From Cliona cf. orientalis (taxonomy: Eukaryota; Porifera; Demospongiae; Clionaida; Clionaidae): a stretch of 64,000 bases of DNA. This document shows, in pieces, positions 20,901 to 29,022 of the stretch (the first letter of the stretch is position 1; each line of letters opens with the position of its first letter). The notes below the pieces were generated by a model. That model searched no databases and was not told the DNA's origin. It was given only the letters and a program-made list of their open reading frames with translations. Where the stretch lies: the NCBI GenBank assembly GCA_963930775.1, contig OZ005690.1, positions 12,736,411 to 12,800,410 of the forward strand, given 5' to 3'. The translations under genes were made by a program, and so were the position numbers.

Positions 20901-23356
20901 CCACACCCTTTGAGAGGAGAAAGGGCCTGGATAAGACTCGGAGGCTAGAGCTAAGAGAGCTCCAAATGAGAAACATCAAAGCTGAAGCACAGGTTATTAT
21001 TACATGTATCTGAAGCAATCTGGAGAAATTAAAGAAATTCTCCTAAACAGAAACTGCCCGAAAATGTGACCCAAGGTGTGCTATAAATCACGCTTCCACT
21101 TCAAATTTTTGTCAGTAGATAATTATGTCCATTGTATCTAGTTATAGCGCACTTTAGTCTACAACTTAGAATATTATATTTGATATGAAGCTCAAGGGCT
21201 ATGACATGCATGTTTCTAAGTATAATCCCATGATAGATTCTAAACAAGCAAAACATTGAAGCCAAGGGATCTACAATTCATTTTAGATACCTAGCTAGGC
21301 CATGACGCTTTGCCTTATAGAGACTCTACCTATAATACTTCTAAATAATTCGCTAAGCATGCAACTAATATGTATACTTGTGACAATAGGACAATAACAT
21401 TACCTTCTGGAACAAAGTAACGACCAATATGTTTGCGATATATCTTAATAAACATCACCAAAGTGGTGACGGTGATGATGATGACGATGATGATGAATAC
21501 TGTTACTACACCTATAGTAGTCCCAACTGCAGCACCAACACTGAGTTGACCTAGAAAAATTAAATTATCATACAATTACTTGCAGAAAAATGTGCCTAGG
21601 GTCAAACTTGGCATTATGTCACAGTATAAAGCATAATACATGTATTAATTGTTCGTTCATCGATCAATTAAAGTGGGTACATATATAGGTGATCAACATC
21701 ATTGGACTACTAGCTCAGGTCTATGCTATAATATTATTATTATTGAAGGCTACAACTATATGCAACATTGAAGTACATCTAACTGACATCCTGTTGTACT
21801 TTGGGTACCAGCCCCATGCCTTTATGCTTTCAAAGAAATATTGACTTTCACGAAGGCTCGCCCCACACAGACGATTTTTATCACCACTAGTTTTATACTT
21901 ACTAGATTCTGATGATAATCCAAAAACAAAAGGAGTAGGTTGCAGGGTTACATTTACTTCACTTGAATTGATTCCAATACAACCAAAGCGATTTACGGCA
22001 GCAACTATTAAACCAAAACTTTCAGGACAGTCTCTCAATAAAAGAGAATATATAGGGGAATTTGTAGTAATTTTCATGTTTCGTGTTGGAACATAAAGCA
22101 TGTAGTTTGTAATATCAACACTGTTGGGAGGAGGATCCCACTTGACTAGTATCTCACAATCATTTTCAGATGATTGCAAAACTGCTGTTGCTCCAATATT
22201 CAGTGGTGCCTCAGGAACACCTACATGTATGTGTATACAACATGTATATATAAAATAAAATGTGCACCAGTCCACCACACAAAATTCATGATAGGAGGGC
22301 ATGGTGTGGGTGGAGCATGTAGCCACAACAAAGCTTTTGGATTCTCCCCATTCTCCACATCAAAGGGAATTCTGTACTGAAGGCTTGTTGGGTCGATAAG
22401 CCTTATACCGTGTTATTCGAATAGAAGCCGCACCCCGATTAGTAGCTGCACCTGAAGCTCTGCAAAAGAAATAGTAGCCACCCTCGAATAGTAGCCGCAC
22501 GCATGTGAGAGTACAATTAAGTGGGTGTAGCCACAATCATAAGCCATGAATGATCGTTAGTTCGAGGCAAAAACATGGCAGAAAACGCCCTTGACTTGGT
22601 TCTGCTGATTACTTCTCGATCATTCATACATCTTTTTTGAATATTCGAAAATCAGTCCTGAAAATGAGTCTGTCAATGTCAAGCCACTCCCCTCAACGAT
22701 GTCAAGCATGCATGCACATGCAGCAGACTTGGGGTGAGGCTAGATCGAACTCAGCCATCTGCCAATACTTTTGTTCTTGCTGGTTGAAGCCAATACACCA
22801 AATTTTCCGGCTATAGGTATTGCGCATGATATATTTCCGCGCACATAATTGTCGCAAAACCCAGGCTGTCTGATAATATTTTAATAACCAAAATTAATAT
22901 CCTGTATGTATAATATAATATGTACATGTACATGCCTGTACCTGAAACATTAAACTCTTGACTCATTCTACTGCTAGTTATTTCACTAGTGCAAGTCACA
23001 GTAGAAGCCTGATCAGCAACAATATGCAACTCAGATTCCAGTGTAGGTACTCCACTGATATTAGTGTTCCTTGTAAGTGTTGCAGTTACATTCCCATTGA
23101 TTGTACTTGTCCTATTTGTTCCTGGCACACTATCTGTAGTGAATCGCAGAGGGTTGACTCCTTGCCCTATGTATTCATCACTGCTCCAAGCAAGAATCAA
23201 GCTGGTCAAAGTTTGTGAGCCTCTTATTGTACAAGTGAAGATGACCTCTTCACCTCGACAGGCGTGACTTCTGCCACGTAGAGTACTGGTTAACTCTTGA
23301 CATGTTACATAAACTGCTGCAGCTATAATGATCAACAATAAATTTATTAACAACAC
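5924..23356 (-). CDS. Membrane receptor: Ig - FN3 - TM - helical linker - hexokinase-like domain (19 exons)
   Basis: Exons (minus strand, high to low): 23356-22942, 22220-21903, 21550-21404, 20676-20642, 20126-20049, 19816-19781, 18111-18055, 17208-17152, 16861-16799, 16506-16459, 16350-16294, 12075-11859, 11375-11080, 10730-10438, 10358-10200, 10035-9808, 7633-7499, 7432-7390, 5992-5924. Every junction has AG/GT sites and compatible phases, and the total is 2751 nt (916 residues plus stop) with no internal stop. Predicted order: signal peptide and Ig (1-138), FN3 (139-244), TM (about 250-278), acidic/basic helical linker (294-437), hexokinase-like (438-880), tail (881-916). Known: hexokinases are soluble or mitochondrial enzymes. 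I know of no membrane receptor carrying this domain. Inferred: the domain is cytoplasmic and may sense sugar or act as a scaffold. It could instead be two adjacent transcripts, but the 35-nt exon at 20642-20676 converts phase 1 to phase 0 exactly where a join needs it. Confidence 0.68.
6710..7232. repeat. Diverged copy of the ACATCCCCAGT element family
   Basis: It shares with 54574-55052 and 62076-62555 the segments GTAATTATGAGG, TTCTCTAGGCTGACATAATCC (varied) and TTGACGACCTTTACCACAT, followed by CACCATTTCCACTATGCAGC. The left boundary is uncertain. It lies in the intron between exons 18 and 19. Confidence 0.45.
7390..7432 (-). CDS. Hexokinase receptor exon 18: small basic tail exon
   Basis: A 43-nt exon, acceptor cttag and donor gtatta, entering in phase 2 and leaving in phase 0. 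It encodes SSPKKKAILEGPKE. The second gene has the matching exon at 56011-56056 (SPSPGGSVELEEPQE) and a third decayed copy lies at 46715-46760. A Ser-Pro and basic cluster is visible; no domain. Confidence 0.6.
7499..7633 (-). CDS. Hexokinase-like domain, last exon (adenosine-binding end)
   Basis: 135 nt entering and leaving in phase 2. The product RDALDELAPMSNIKMKL is followed by TEDGSSIGAAFAVAM, matching the hexokinase C-terminal motif (LSEDGSGKGAALITAV in animal enzymes). The Gly-Ser turn that contacts adenosine is kept. It is followed by DGLPPSLTP before the tail exons. Confidence 0.8.
7816..8271. mobile_element. TACCGTA-ended inverted-repeat element (cgggtaattttcg family)
   Basis: It starts TACCGTATGGCGGGTAATTT and ends AAATTACCCGCCATACGGTA. 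It is 456 bp and closely similar throughout to 2682-3153. It lies in the intron between exons 16 and 17 of the receptor. Confidence 0.8.
8655..9308. mobile_element. Composite TACCGTA element with an internal short copy
   Basis: The left end TACCGTATAGCGGGAAATTT at 8655 pairs with AAATTTCCCGCTATACGGTA ending at 9308. A second left-type end begins at 9205, so 9205-9308 is itself a complete 104-bp element with perfect terminal repeats. Either a short element inserted at the right end of a longer one, or the long element rearranged. No transposase is seen. Confidence 0.65.
9350..9622. repeat. Perfect 33-bp inverted repeat (stem-loop element)
   Basis: The arm at 9350-9382 (GGCCACTCCAAATAAATTTC...) is exactly reverse complementary to 9590-9622, with about 207 bp between. 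It lies in the same intron as the element that ends at 9308. Likely a small non-autonomous transposon. Confidence 0.65.
9808..10035 (-). CDS. Hexokinase-like domain exon (phosphate-2 region)
   Basis: 228 nt, phase 2 to phase 2. It reads EMKKCKELFKNRFGI, VSTRAARLAAAGIVALVKKI and GCTVAVDGTLYKRALFSDR. The segments match the hexokinase patterns VVSRRAAQLCGAGMAAVV and VGVDGTLYKLHPHF. The D-G-T turn that contacts ATP phosphate is kept, while the following His-Pro-His is replaced by Ala-Leu. Confidence 0.85.
10200..10358 (-). CDS. Hexokinase-like domain exon (connecting helices)
   Basis: 159 nt, phase 2 to phase 2. It reads FEKMISNKYQGRIVYLILK and ELFVGQSSDRF. It aligns with YEKMISGMYLGEIVRNIL of animal hexokinases. 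The usual Y-L-G-E is here Y-Q-G-R, a charge reversal at a normally conserved Glu. Confidence 0.82.
10438..10730 (-). CDS. Hexokinase-like domain exon (catalytic Asn-Asp)
   Basis: 293 nt entering in phase 0 and leaving in phase 2 at gtaagt. It contains NVVALINDTTGVLLSVGNE, LGDGVNACYMEKL, NTEWGAFGDDG and YDRLLDENS. By family knowledge these hold the catalytic base Asp (Asp209 in human HK1 numbering; residue 621 here), the preceding Asn, the Asn of the G-x-x-N-A-C-Y motif, and two sugar-binding Glu residues. All are kept. The second gene carries the same exon at 56557-56849. Confidence 0.9.
11080..11375 (-). CDS. Hexokinase-like domain exon (sugar-binding loop)
   Basis: 296 nt, phase 1 to phase 0. 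It reads KLFDFIVDCIAKF, LPIGFTFPFLMKPESL, LIRWTKDF and GRDVVQLLKEAASRRG. The family motif is LGFTFSFP...TWTKGF. The sugar-contacting Ser (Ser155 in HK1) is Pro at residue 566, while the Thr-Lys pair is kept. The second gene has the same Pro and also Lys to Arg. Confidence 0.87.
11859..12075 (-). CDS. Hexokinase-like domain first exon (degenerate phosphate-1 loop)
   Basis: 217 nt entering in phase 0 (after ccatag) and leaving in phase 1. It reads SLEKVEKLLSAEFTKGL, VKMFVTHVHEMPKGTEKGEF and LVVDLGVHHLKVLHI. The order fits hexokinase N-terminal sequence (lpty...pdGtEkGdFLaLDLGGTNFRVL). The phosphate-1 motif D-L-G-G-T-N is D-L-G-V-H-H here, which should impair ATP binding. The second gene reads D-L-R-V-N-H at the same place, so the loss is shared. 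Confidence 0.85.
12220..12727. mobile_element. TACCGTA-ended element, aggattggtatg family
   Basis: Perfect 23-bp terminal inverted repeats: 12220-12242 begins TACCGTAGGATTGGTATG and 12705-12727 is its exact reverse complement. 508 bp, with internal attatgcgatt-type repeats. It shares only the TACCGTA heptamer with the other families. Confidence 0.8.
13663..13826. repeat. Dispersed repeat with hairpin (copy at 33029-33195)
   Basis: GGGCATTGTTGCTAGGATCT ... GTTTCTACGTGATTT ... CAGTGTCTAACTATTA is repeated at 33029-33195. Within each copy an arm AGAAGACCTCAGG is followed by GTCTTCTAAATCA, so it can fold back. A fragment is also seen at about 55155-55185. Confidence 0.6.
13832..14214. mobile_element. 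Long inverted-repeat element, arms about 128 bp
   Basis: The left arm (AACAAGTATAAAAAGCAATT..., including GATGAAGTAGGGATGGCA) is almost exactly reverse complementary to the right arm ending at 14214. The loop is about 125 bp. A sister copy with its own matched arms is at 19279-19671. Within each copy the arms agree better with each other than with the sister copy. Confidence 0.75.
14886..15318. repeat. Dispersed repeat, inverted relative to 18341-18812
   Basis: Matches the reverse complement of 18341-18812: ATGACTTCACCATGG, AATGGAGTGGATTTATACTC, GAGTTAGCCC and GAGTCTACCGACTCTATGAT. A short end fragment (GAGTCTACCAACTCTATGAT) also occurs near 60058. Both large copies lie in introns of the hexokinase receptor. 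Confidence 0.65.
16294..18111 (-). CDS. Hexokinase receptor exons 7-11: small helical linker exons
   Basis: Five phase 0-0 exons: 18111-18055 (STMGALRAELKKAEAIGVR), 17208-17152 (DGLKNCLEELKREEDEDLQ), 16861-16799 (RALDHLLEIFPD...), 16506-16459 (SNIEELRDEKKSPSIE) and 16350-16294 (DALDNMIEKVDWPAPDEIQ). All have clean AG/GT borders and lengths divisible by three. The sequence is rich in Glu, Lys and Leu and probably helical; I recognise no named domain. The second gene keeps all five at identical length (62686-62630, 61939-61883, 61564-61502, 61189-61142, 61046-60990), with a few conservative changes, which argues for selection on the protein. Coordinates given span the block, introns included. 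Confidence 0.7.
18341..18812. repeat. Dispersed repeat, inverted relative to 14886-15318
   Basis: See the partner at 14886-15318. Shared blocks include GAGTATAAATCCACTCCATT and CATGGTGAAGTCATGTGA. No coding sense is apparent. Confidence 0.65.
18820..19020. other. GCTAGC/GCGC-rich palindromic stretch
   Basis: Unusual local composition in an AT-rich intron: repeated agctagct, gcgcgc, gcgctcgcgctagg and many self-complementary hexamers. No exon was recognised. Confidence 0.4.
19279..19671. mobile_element. Long inverted-repeat element, arms about 128 bp (sister of 13832-14214)
   Basis: Arms at 19279-19405 and 19543-19671 are reverse complements (AAGTATAAAAAATAATTG... / ...CAATTATTTTTTATACTT) and carry GATGAAGTAGGGATGGCA. 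It lies in the intron between exons 6 and 7 and is followed directly by a TAGTGTCC-family small repeat. Confidence 0.75.
19781..20126 (-). CDS. Hexokinase receptor exons 5-6: juxtamembrane cytoplasmic segment
   Basis: Exon 5 (20126-20049, 78 nt) encodes DTHESYLIKGSLLSFYFA then LRSRSVRS. Exon 6 (19816-19781, 36 nt) encodes AVTGMQKDSFIM. Both are phase 0-0. Exon 5 has two possible donors 9 nt apart, gtaaga after TCG and gtgagt after AGT. The second gene retains only the downstream one (the upstream GT is AT there), so I chose the downstream site. Matching exons in the second gene are 63973-63896 and 63652-63617. Confidence 0.65.
20642..20676 (-). CDS. Hexokinase receptor exon 4: 35-nt phase-converting exon
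   Basis: Acceptor atttag and donor gtgagt bound 35 nt. Entering in phase 1 after the membrane exon (split Gly codon), it reads GDRQWLLSEEKQ and leaves in phase 0, which every downstream cytoplasmic exon needs. Its existence is the main sequence argument that the receptor ectodomain and the hexokinase exons form one gene. Confidence 0.6.
21404..21550 (-). CDS. Hexokinase receptor exon 3: transmembrane helix
   Basis: 147 nt, phase 1 to phase 1. QLSVGAAVGTTIGVVTVFII is followed by a long Ile/Val/Thr helix, then basic YRKHIGRYFVPEG. Homologous to the membrane exons of gene A and gene C. Confidence 0.78.
21903..22220 (-). CDS. Hexokinase receptor exon 2: fibronectin III domain
   Basis: 318 nt, phase 1 to phase 1, intact frame. 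It reads GVPEAPLNIGATAVL, ILVKWDPPPNSVDITNYMLY, FGLIVAAVNRFGCIGINSSE and a Ser-rich stalk. The FN3 hallmarks W-D-P-P, the Y-x-L-Y strand and the final V-x-A-V-N-R-x-G are present. This is the only one of the three paralogous FN3 exons of this type that is free of frameshifts. Confidence 0.85.
22942..23356 (-). CDS. Hexokinase receptor exon 1: signal peptide and Ig-like domain
   Basis: From ATG at 23356 the first residues (MLLINLLLIIIAAAVYVTC) look like a signal peptide. The Ig-like domain follows, with CRGEEVIFTC, LILAWSSDEYIGQG, NGNVTATLTRNTN and ELHIVADQASTVTC: paired Cys, a Trp core and several N-glycosylation sites. It leaves in phase 1. A splice acceptor (cattatag before CTGCAGC at 23322) aligns with the acceptor of the gene C Ig exon, so the true exon may start at 23322 with a signal peptide encoded further upstream. 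Confidence 0.75.
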
Positions 23357-24787
23357 GCTGTATTTTCCCGTATATTAATCACGAGAAATGCAAAAAAACC
23401 CTTGCTTTTCGCTTAGTGGATATGGTTTTAAATTCGACACCAACTAAGTATATTGCATGGACAATATACATGTATATTAATGTACATTGTACGTACCACT
23501 AGATTAGGCTATGTCTGACAGTACAGTGTTCTCCCCAAGCAAAATTCAAGGCATGATGGGAGGGCATAGTTTGGGTGGAGCCTGTGGCCACATCAAAGCA
23601 CATGGGGACTATCCCTATTCCCACATCAAAGGAAACTCTGAACTGAAGACTTGTTGGGTCGACATGCCTTAGGTACATGTATGCTGGGGAGAACACACTG
23701 CAGTAGCTAGTTAAATTCATCTAAAACTAGAGGTCTCTCATGGTTGACATAGTGTATTCCCCCCCCCCCCCCCCCCCCGTATACATAATCTTACGTAAGT
23801 AGCACTGTATACGGTGACACTTACCAGATATAATCATCCATAAGTACTGTTGTTTGAACCAGACCTACATATGCATTAGCATAATTATAAATGATGGGAT
23901 CATAAGGCCACATATATGGCCTAACCAAAAATCTCCTATTACATGTATAAAATAGCCAGAATTTTTGCCATCTATCCATCGCCAGGTTTGGATACCGTAC
24001 TTTATCTAATACTACGTATAGAAAAAAAAATTTCAATTTTGAAAAATGCGCGTTTCTCTGGTAAAGGTCGTCAATCTCTCCACGTTACGAGAATTCGTAA
24101 AAATCTACGTTAGATTGGATCATACGTTGTGTTCGATTAACTACAGTACTTTAGTGGCCGCCAGTCCTGCTCAACTCAGGCTCAGAGGTGCTGATCACCT
24201 AATGGGCTATTTATAGGAGAATTCCACGCAAACGTGTGAAGGAATTTTAATGATATGCAAATATATTCAGCGCCCTTATAGGCCAGGTTCCTATCATGCC
24301 CATTGGTAGGAAACGAATGTCTATGGGCAGGGGAGGTTGGACATGACACATAATATTATCGTCATGATCACTTGACCTTGGTATGCAATTATGCTGCCAC
24401 CCCGCCCGTCCACCCCTCATACTTCTTGCAAATCGAAAAACTCGTTTGTCAGAATGGCAACACCAAAACGTATTTATTGATCGCAGTCAGCTTCTTTCGA
24501 TGTTACAACATTAGGTCTACACGATTCATCTCCATTCCAGCTTTAGATTTGGCCATAGTTCAAAAACTTTTAACTACCAGCTATATACATGTACACTCGC
24601 AAATAGCATTTTTTGAATGTGTGATCATCAGCTACTGGACGGACCTTGAAGACAGCCTCCTAAATTTCTGGACAAGCTATCTACAGTGTATTTTTGCCAA
24701 ATCCAAGACCACCGCCTACGGACAATCGAACTCGACTAGATTGACGCCAGCTACCGGATCCAATATTAATCTCTTACTAGGTTGGTC

Positions 24788-26076
24788 ATGGCTATTCGGA
24801 AGAGACTGAGAGAGCTAGTGGAGAGCAAGAGTAAGTACTACAATAGTATAAACATGGATTTAGCCGTGTAGTCGTACGATTGTAGCACCTATAGGGCGGG
24901 GTCATAAATAAGATTTTTTTTGTTTTACCTCAGAACGTTACTGTCTGGTGTTTTGGCCGGAAGAAAACTGCTACAGTGATGTGCTCGAGGCAAAACTCCT
25001 TGAGCCAAAAGAAGCAACAGTTGGAGCTGTTGCCAAAGTGAAAGGAGGCAAGATACACTCTGGAACTATAGTTATGGTGGGGACCCAGAGCTGAAGTGGA
25101 ACGACGACTAAATGAGCTAGAACGTATCGACTATTCACAGGCGGAGGACCAAGGTAAACTATAGTGTGCATGCGTACTTCATTATGAAGCCCATGCATGT
25201 AATTATGTGCATGTACATGTACACCAGTATGTAAAGTTTTGATCCTGCTGTCTTCTGATAATTCTTTAGCCAAAGACTCAGACAAACCAGGAGCCAGTGA
25301 TAGTACAACAGTTGGTGGTGAAGTGAATACAAGCAAAGAAGCAAGAAAAAAGCAATGTAACTCAGCTCAAAAGAGATAATGGGAACAAGTAACAGATGAC
25401 GGAAAGCCCCCAAAGAGGAAGAAGATGGCTGAAGGTTAGTAATAATAATAGTCATTCTTGCTGAAACTAGCTGAAATGCTGTGTTAAATATTAAAATTAA
25501 TATTAAATTGTTATTTTTACAGCTCAAAAGAAGCCTAGTGAGAAGGCTAGCTCTGCTGGAAAAGGGCAAAAAAGGAAGCAAAAGGCGGAAGGTTAGTGCA
25601 CACCAACACGATTTTATCTTGAGATTGTCTATGCACCTGTACAAACATACATTATGTACATGTAAGTGTACACACACTATTTACTTCCTTTTCTTGTAAT
25701 GTTTTCAGGCAAAATTATCCAAATAGTGGCTCATGATGGAGTAACCACAGATAAGAGTCAGTCACAGCCAGGGTGCTCTCCTCAGTCTGAGTCTTCTGCT
25801 GAAATCCAACAACCATCTGTATCTGCAGGTGCTGAAGTACCACCACAGCAGGAGTCTTCTGGTGCAGCAGCTCAGTCTGAGTCTTCTGCTGAAATCCAAC
25901 AACCATCTGCATCTACAGGTGCTAAAGTACCACCACAGCCAGAGTCTTCTGGTGCTAAAGTACTACCACAGCCAGGGACTTCTAGTGTACCACCTTGGTC
26001 AGCTTCCTCTGGTGTGGCAGGTGTAGCAGTACCACCACAGCCGGAGTCTTCTGGTGCTAATGATGTGATGATCTAG
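24788..26076 (+). pseudogene. Decayed multi-exon gene: charged N-terminal domain plus Ser/Pro/Gln repeats
   Basis: Five exons with AG/GT borders, all phase 1: 24788-24830 (MAIRKRLRELVESK), 24934-25153, 25270-25434, 25523-25591 and 25709-26076. Exon 2 reads RYCLVFWPEENCYSDVLEA and VGAVAKVKGGKIHSGTIVM, resembling the small beta-barrel region found at the start of BEN-domain-type proteins (tentative), then ERRLNELERIDYSQAED in a shifted frame, so one base is extra near 25090. Exon 3 has an in-frame TAA at 25377-25379. Exons 3-4 are Lys-rich and nuclear-looking. Exon 5 carries repeats of PPQPESSGA and SSAEIQQPS. The stop codon lies inside the arm of the 26067-26458 transposon, so the real 3' end is lost. 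Most likely a pseudogene. Confidence 0.6.
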
Positions 26077-26458
26077 GCATGTGAGTGAGTCATAGGCACA
26101 GGGAATCCGTAGGAATCGTCGAATAATTGGCTCCTCTAATTGTTTGATGAAGCCCACGAACGTCGTAAACACTGCGTTTTATGGCCAAGCCTATCAACCA
26201 TACCCGACATCAGGCCATGTACGCAAAACTATTTTGCATCTATAGCTGCAGATCGCCTGTTGACGATCTTTACCTACATATGCAAAATAGTTTGCGTACA
26301 TGGCCTGATGTTGGGTATGGTTGATAGGCGTGGCCATAAACGCCGTGTTTACGACGTTCGTGGGCTTCATCAAACGATTAGAGGCATAATGGAGCCAATT
26401 ATTCGACGATTCCTACGGATTCCCTGTGCTTATGACTCACTCACATGCCTAGATCATC
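26067..26458. mobile_element. Long inverted-repeat element truncating the upstream gene
   Basis: The arm from 26067 (GATGATCTAGGCATGTGAGT...) matches the reverse complement of the arm ending at 26458 over about 180 bp with few mismatches. The loop contains GACGATCTTTACC at 26262. It supplies the last codons and the stop of the preceding frame. Confidence 0.8.
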
Positions 26459-26597
26459 TGTTCTGGCAATTTTCGTGTTGACAACAGACAAACCCGATTG
26501 CTTCACACCTTGCTGCGTATGCGCGCGCGGGATAACTAGCAAAAAAGAGGTGTGGCTGGTGTTTTAAGGCAATAATGAAGGTAGAAGCGGTAGGTAG

Positions 26598-26914
26598 CAG
26601 TGGCGGATCCAGGGGGGGTAAGGGGGGTGCAAGTGTACCCCCCTTTGGGCTGCATCTAACACTAAGAAGTACTGATGATGAACTAAATGGAACCCCCCTT
26701 TCTGGCTATAGAACTAAGAAAACTCCTACTATGGCTCACCTTAGAATGCTTTAGAAGAAAATTCGTTCGAAAACGGATCGGTAGGGCTGGTAGTTCATCT
26801 TAAAAAACGATCGAAAATGGGCGTGGTTTTGCCCAAAAGTGGGCGTGGCTTCTCAAATTTCGCGCGCAAGACTATACTACAACCCCCCTTTTAGAAATCC
26901 TGGATCCGCCACTG
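26598..26914. mobile_element. CAGTGGCGGATCCAGG element with target duplication
   Basis: Perfect 16-bp terminal repeats: CAGTGGCGGATCCAGG at 26598-26613 and its reverse complement at 26899-26914. It is flanked by GGTAG on both sides (26593-26597, 26915-26919), a 5-bp target duplication. 317 bp, no coding. Relatives are at 425-766, 28542-28896 and possibly 48820-49275. Confidence 0.85.
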
Positions 26915-26919
26915 GGTAG

Positions 26920-27183
26920 CTTACCAAAGAATCGCTTAGTGACGAATCGTTTACCAACGAATCGCTTAAGGTTGAATCGCTTACCAACGAATCGCTTACC
27001 AACGTAAACGAATCGCTTACCACCGAATCGCTTAAGGTTGAATCGCTTACCAACGAATCGCTTACCAGCGAATCGCTTAAGATTGAATCGCTTACCAACG
27101 AATCGCTTAAGGTTGAATCGCTTAGGATCGAATCGTTTACGGTGGCATGAAATACAGTTGAATCACTTAAGGTCGAATCATAG
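26920..27183. repeat. 15-bp minisatellite (GAATCGCTTACCAAC units)
   Basis: About 16 units alternating mainly between GAATCGCTTACCAAC and GAATCGCTTAAGGTT, with one 6-bp interruption. It starts right after the transposon at 26598-26914. On the minus strand it reads as Ser-Asp-Ser-Leu-Val repeats, which I take as accidental since 15 is divisible by three. Confidence 0.85.
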
Positions 27184-28012
27184 TGCGTGTGTGTCTCTCT
27201 CGGCCACCGTAAGTTATACTATGACCCCTCGGGCTCAGGCCTCATGGGCATGTTATATTAGACTTACAGGAGGCATATACACCCAATTTAGTTGAGGAAC
27301 AGAGAAATTGAAACATCAATTAGTGGAGTCGAAACAATTTGTCTTGCAATAGGGTTGAGGCACTTAAACATTAACTACATTTGGAAAAGGGGGGGTCGAG
27401 GCGCTTAAAAATCAACTATGCAAAGGGGGGGATTGATACGCTTAAATATTAATTATGTTCAGCAGGGGCATCGAGAAATGAATATTTTTGGTAGGGTGTT
27501 GAGACTTTACGCCAGACACTAATCTGGAGGAGCTAAATTCAAAGATACAGTTGACACATATGATTGACTTCTATATTATAAAACTTTATACTATATGTCA
27601 GGCCTTCATTTAGAAACTTTCCCAAGGGGGGGCACAGTGAGCTAGTATGACATCAAGGGGGGGGGGCAAGACTATTTTGTGTGCACACGATCTCTAGGGG
27701 CCGGGGTCTGGGGGCATGCTCCCCCAGAAAATTTTTGCATTTTAGACTCCCGGAGATTGCTTCTGGTGCACTCTCAGGCACTACATTTTGATTACTTAAT
27801 ATCATGATTATTATTCATGTTAGGCGATTTCTTGACTTTATGCGTGTGACAATACCAGCTTTATAAGGGGGGGGCAAGGGGGGGCGAGAGTTTATGAAGC
27901 CCTGTATGTGTGTCTACATAATAGATATAGCTGGCATAATTGACAAGGCCCCAGCTTAATTTTGATACCAATACGTGTGTATGAAAAACTAACATATACA
28001 TGTACATGTATG

Positions 28013-29020
28013 TACCGTAGGTCAGGTTTTGAATGCGAGATTCTCTCGATTGTGAATTGCGAGTCTTTATACAAAACGCAATCAAAAGAATGGCAGGAAA
28101 AAGAATACGCAATGAATAATAGTACCGTACTTAATCTAATACTACACATGGAAAAAAAAAAATTTCAATTTTGAAGTTTTTCTGGTAAAGGTCGTCACTC
28201 GCTCCATATATAAACGTTATGAGAATTCGTAAAATGCTAATTTATTGCATTAAATTGGATCATGCATTGTATTTGATTAACTACCGTATACATGATCACA
28301 CCCTTTTGCTCGAGTGTGTGCTTGCAATCGTAAACATGCATGCGTTCTCGATGTTCGATCTACTTGCATGCATGTACCTACAGCTATATCAATCATCGAG
28401 AATGAGTTTCCTTCGATCTTCAAGCTGTCAACCTGCCAATACTCATGCAGCCAAGGGCAACTATCACTCAAGTAGTATGGTATTCTATTAATAGCCCACC
28501 CTACATGTGGTCTAGCTCATAAGCCACAGCTCTATACCCAACAGTGGCGTATCCAGGATTTAACAAAGGGGGGTGCTTGATGATCTGCGCGCGAAAATTT
28601 GGAGATCACGCCCACTTTTGTTGACCACACCCACCATGTTCGCCCGTTATTGAGTGTGCATTATTAAGAATCGCCCACTCCACCGCTCAAAAACCATGAA
28701 AACCGTTCAGGTGAGCAGCTACTAATGAACTAGCTAGCGATTTTGAAGCTTTAGTATAGCGTTTTTATCTAGTAAAATGCTAGTGACAGATGTAAACTAA
28801 GGCATGTTAGCACTACTGAAATTAATTGTGGGTGCTCGAGCACCCTGAGCACCCCCCCCCCCCCCCCCCCCCCCCCCCCCGCTGGATACACCAGTGCCTA
28901 AGATTGAGGGTGTGGCTTTCTCATTAAATTTTGGTAATTCACAATCGCTAGAATCGTAATCTGGTTTGTACAGCACCATTCGCAATCATTTAACTACGTA
29001 TTCAAAATCCGATCTACGGT
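28013..29020. mobile_element. TACCGTA-ended element, ggtcggattttgaat family, with nested insertion
   Basis: The left end TACCGTAGGTCAGGTTTTGA and right end TCAAAATCCGATCTACGGT are imperfect inverted repeats. The CAGTGGCG element at 28542-28896 is nested inside, and a further TACCGTA element begins 3 bp beyond. A shorter relative is at 46332-46539. Confidence 0.5.
28542..28896. mobile_element. CAGTGGCGTATCCAGG element
   Basis: It begins CAGTGGCGTATCCAGG and ends GCTGGATACACCAGTG. It carries the same CGCGCGAAAATTTGG and CACGCCCAC blocks as 26598-26914 and ends in a long C run (about 28852-28880). Confidence 0.65.
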
Positions 29021-29022
29021 TA

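Noticed and set aside
24372-24809. A 145-codon frame upstream of the decayed gene
   Set aside because: No domain, no repeat support, and it overlaps the better-supported start at 24788 in another frame.
26877-27098. Ser-Asp-Ser-Leu-Val repeat protein on the minus strand
   Set aside because: The 15-bp minisatellite has no stop in this frame by chance; no start context, splice sites or homolog.
26920-27183. CRISPR-like array
   Set aside because: Units are contiguous 15-mers without unique spacers, in an animal genome.
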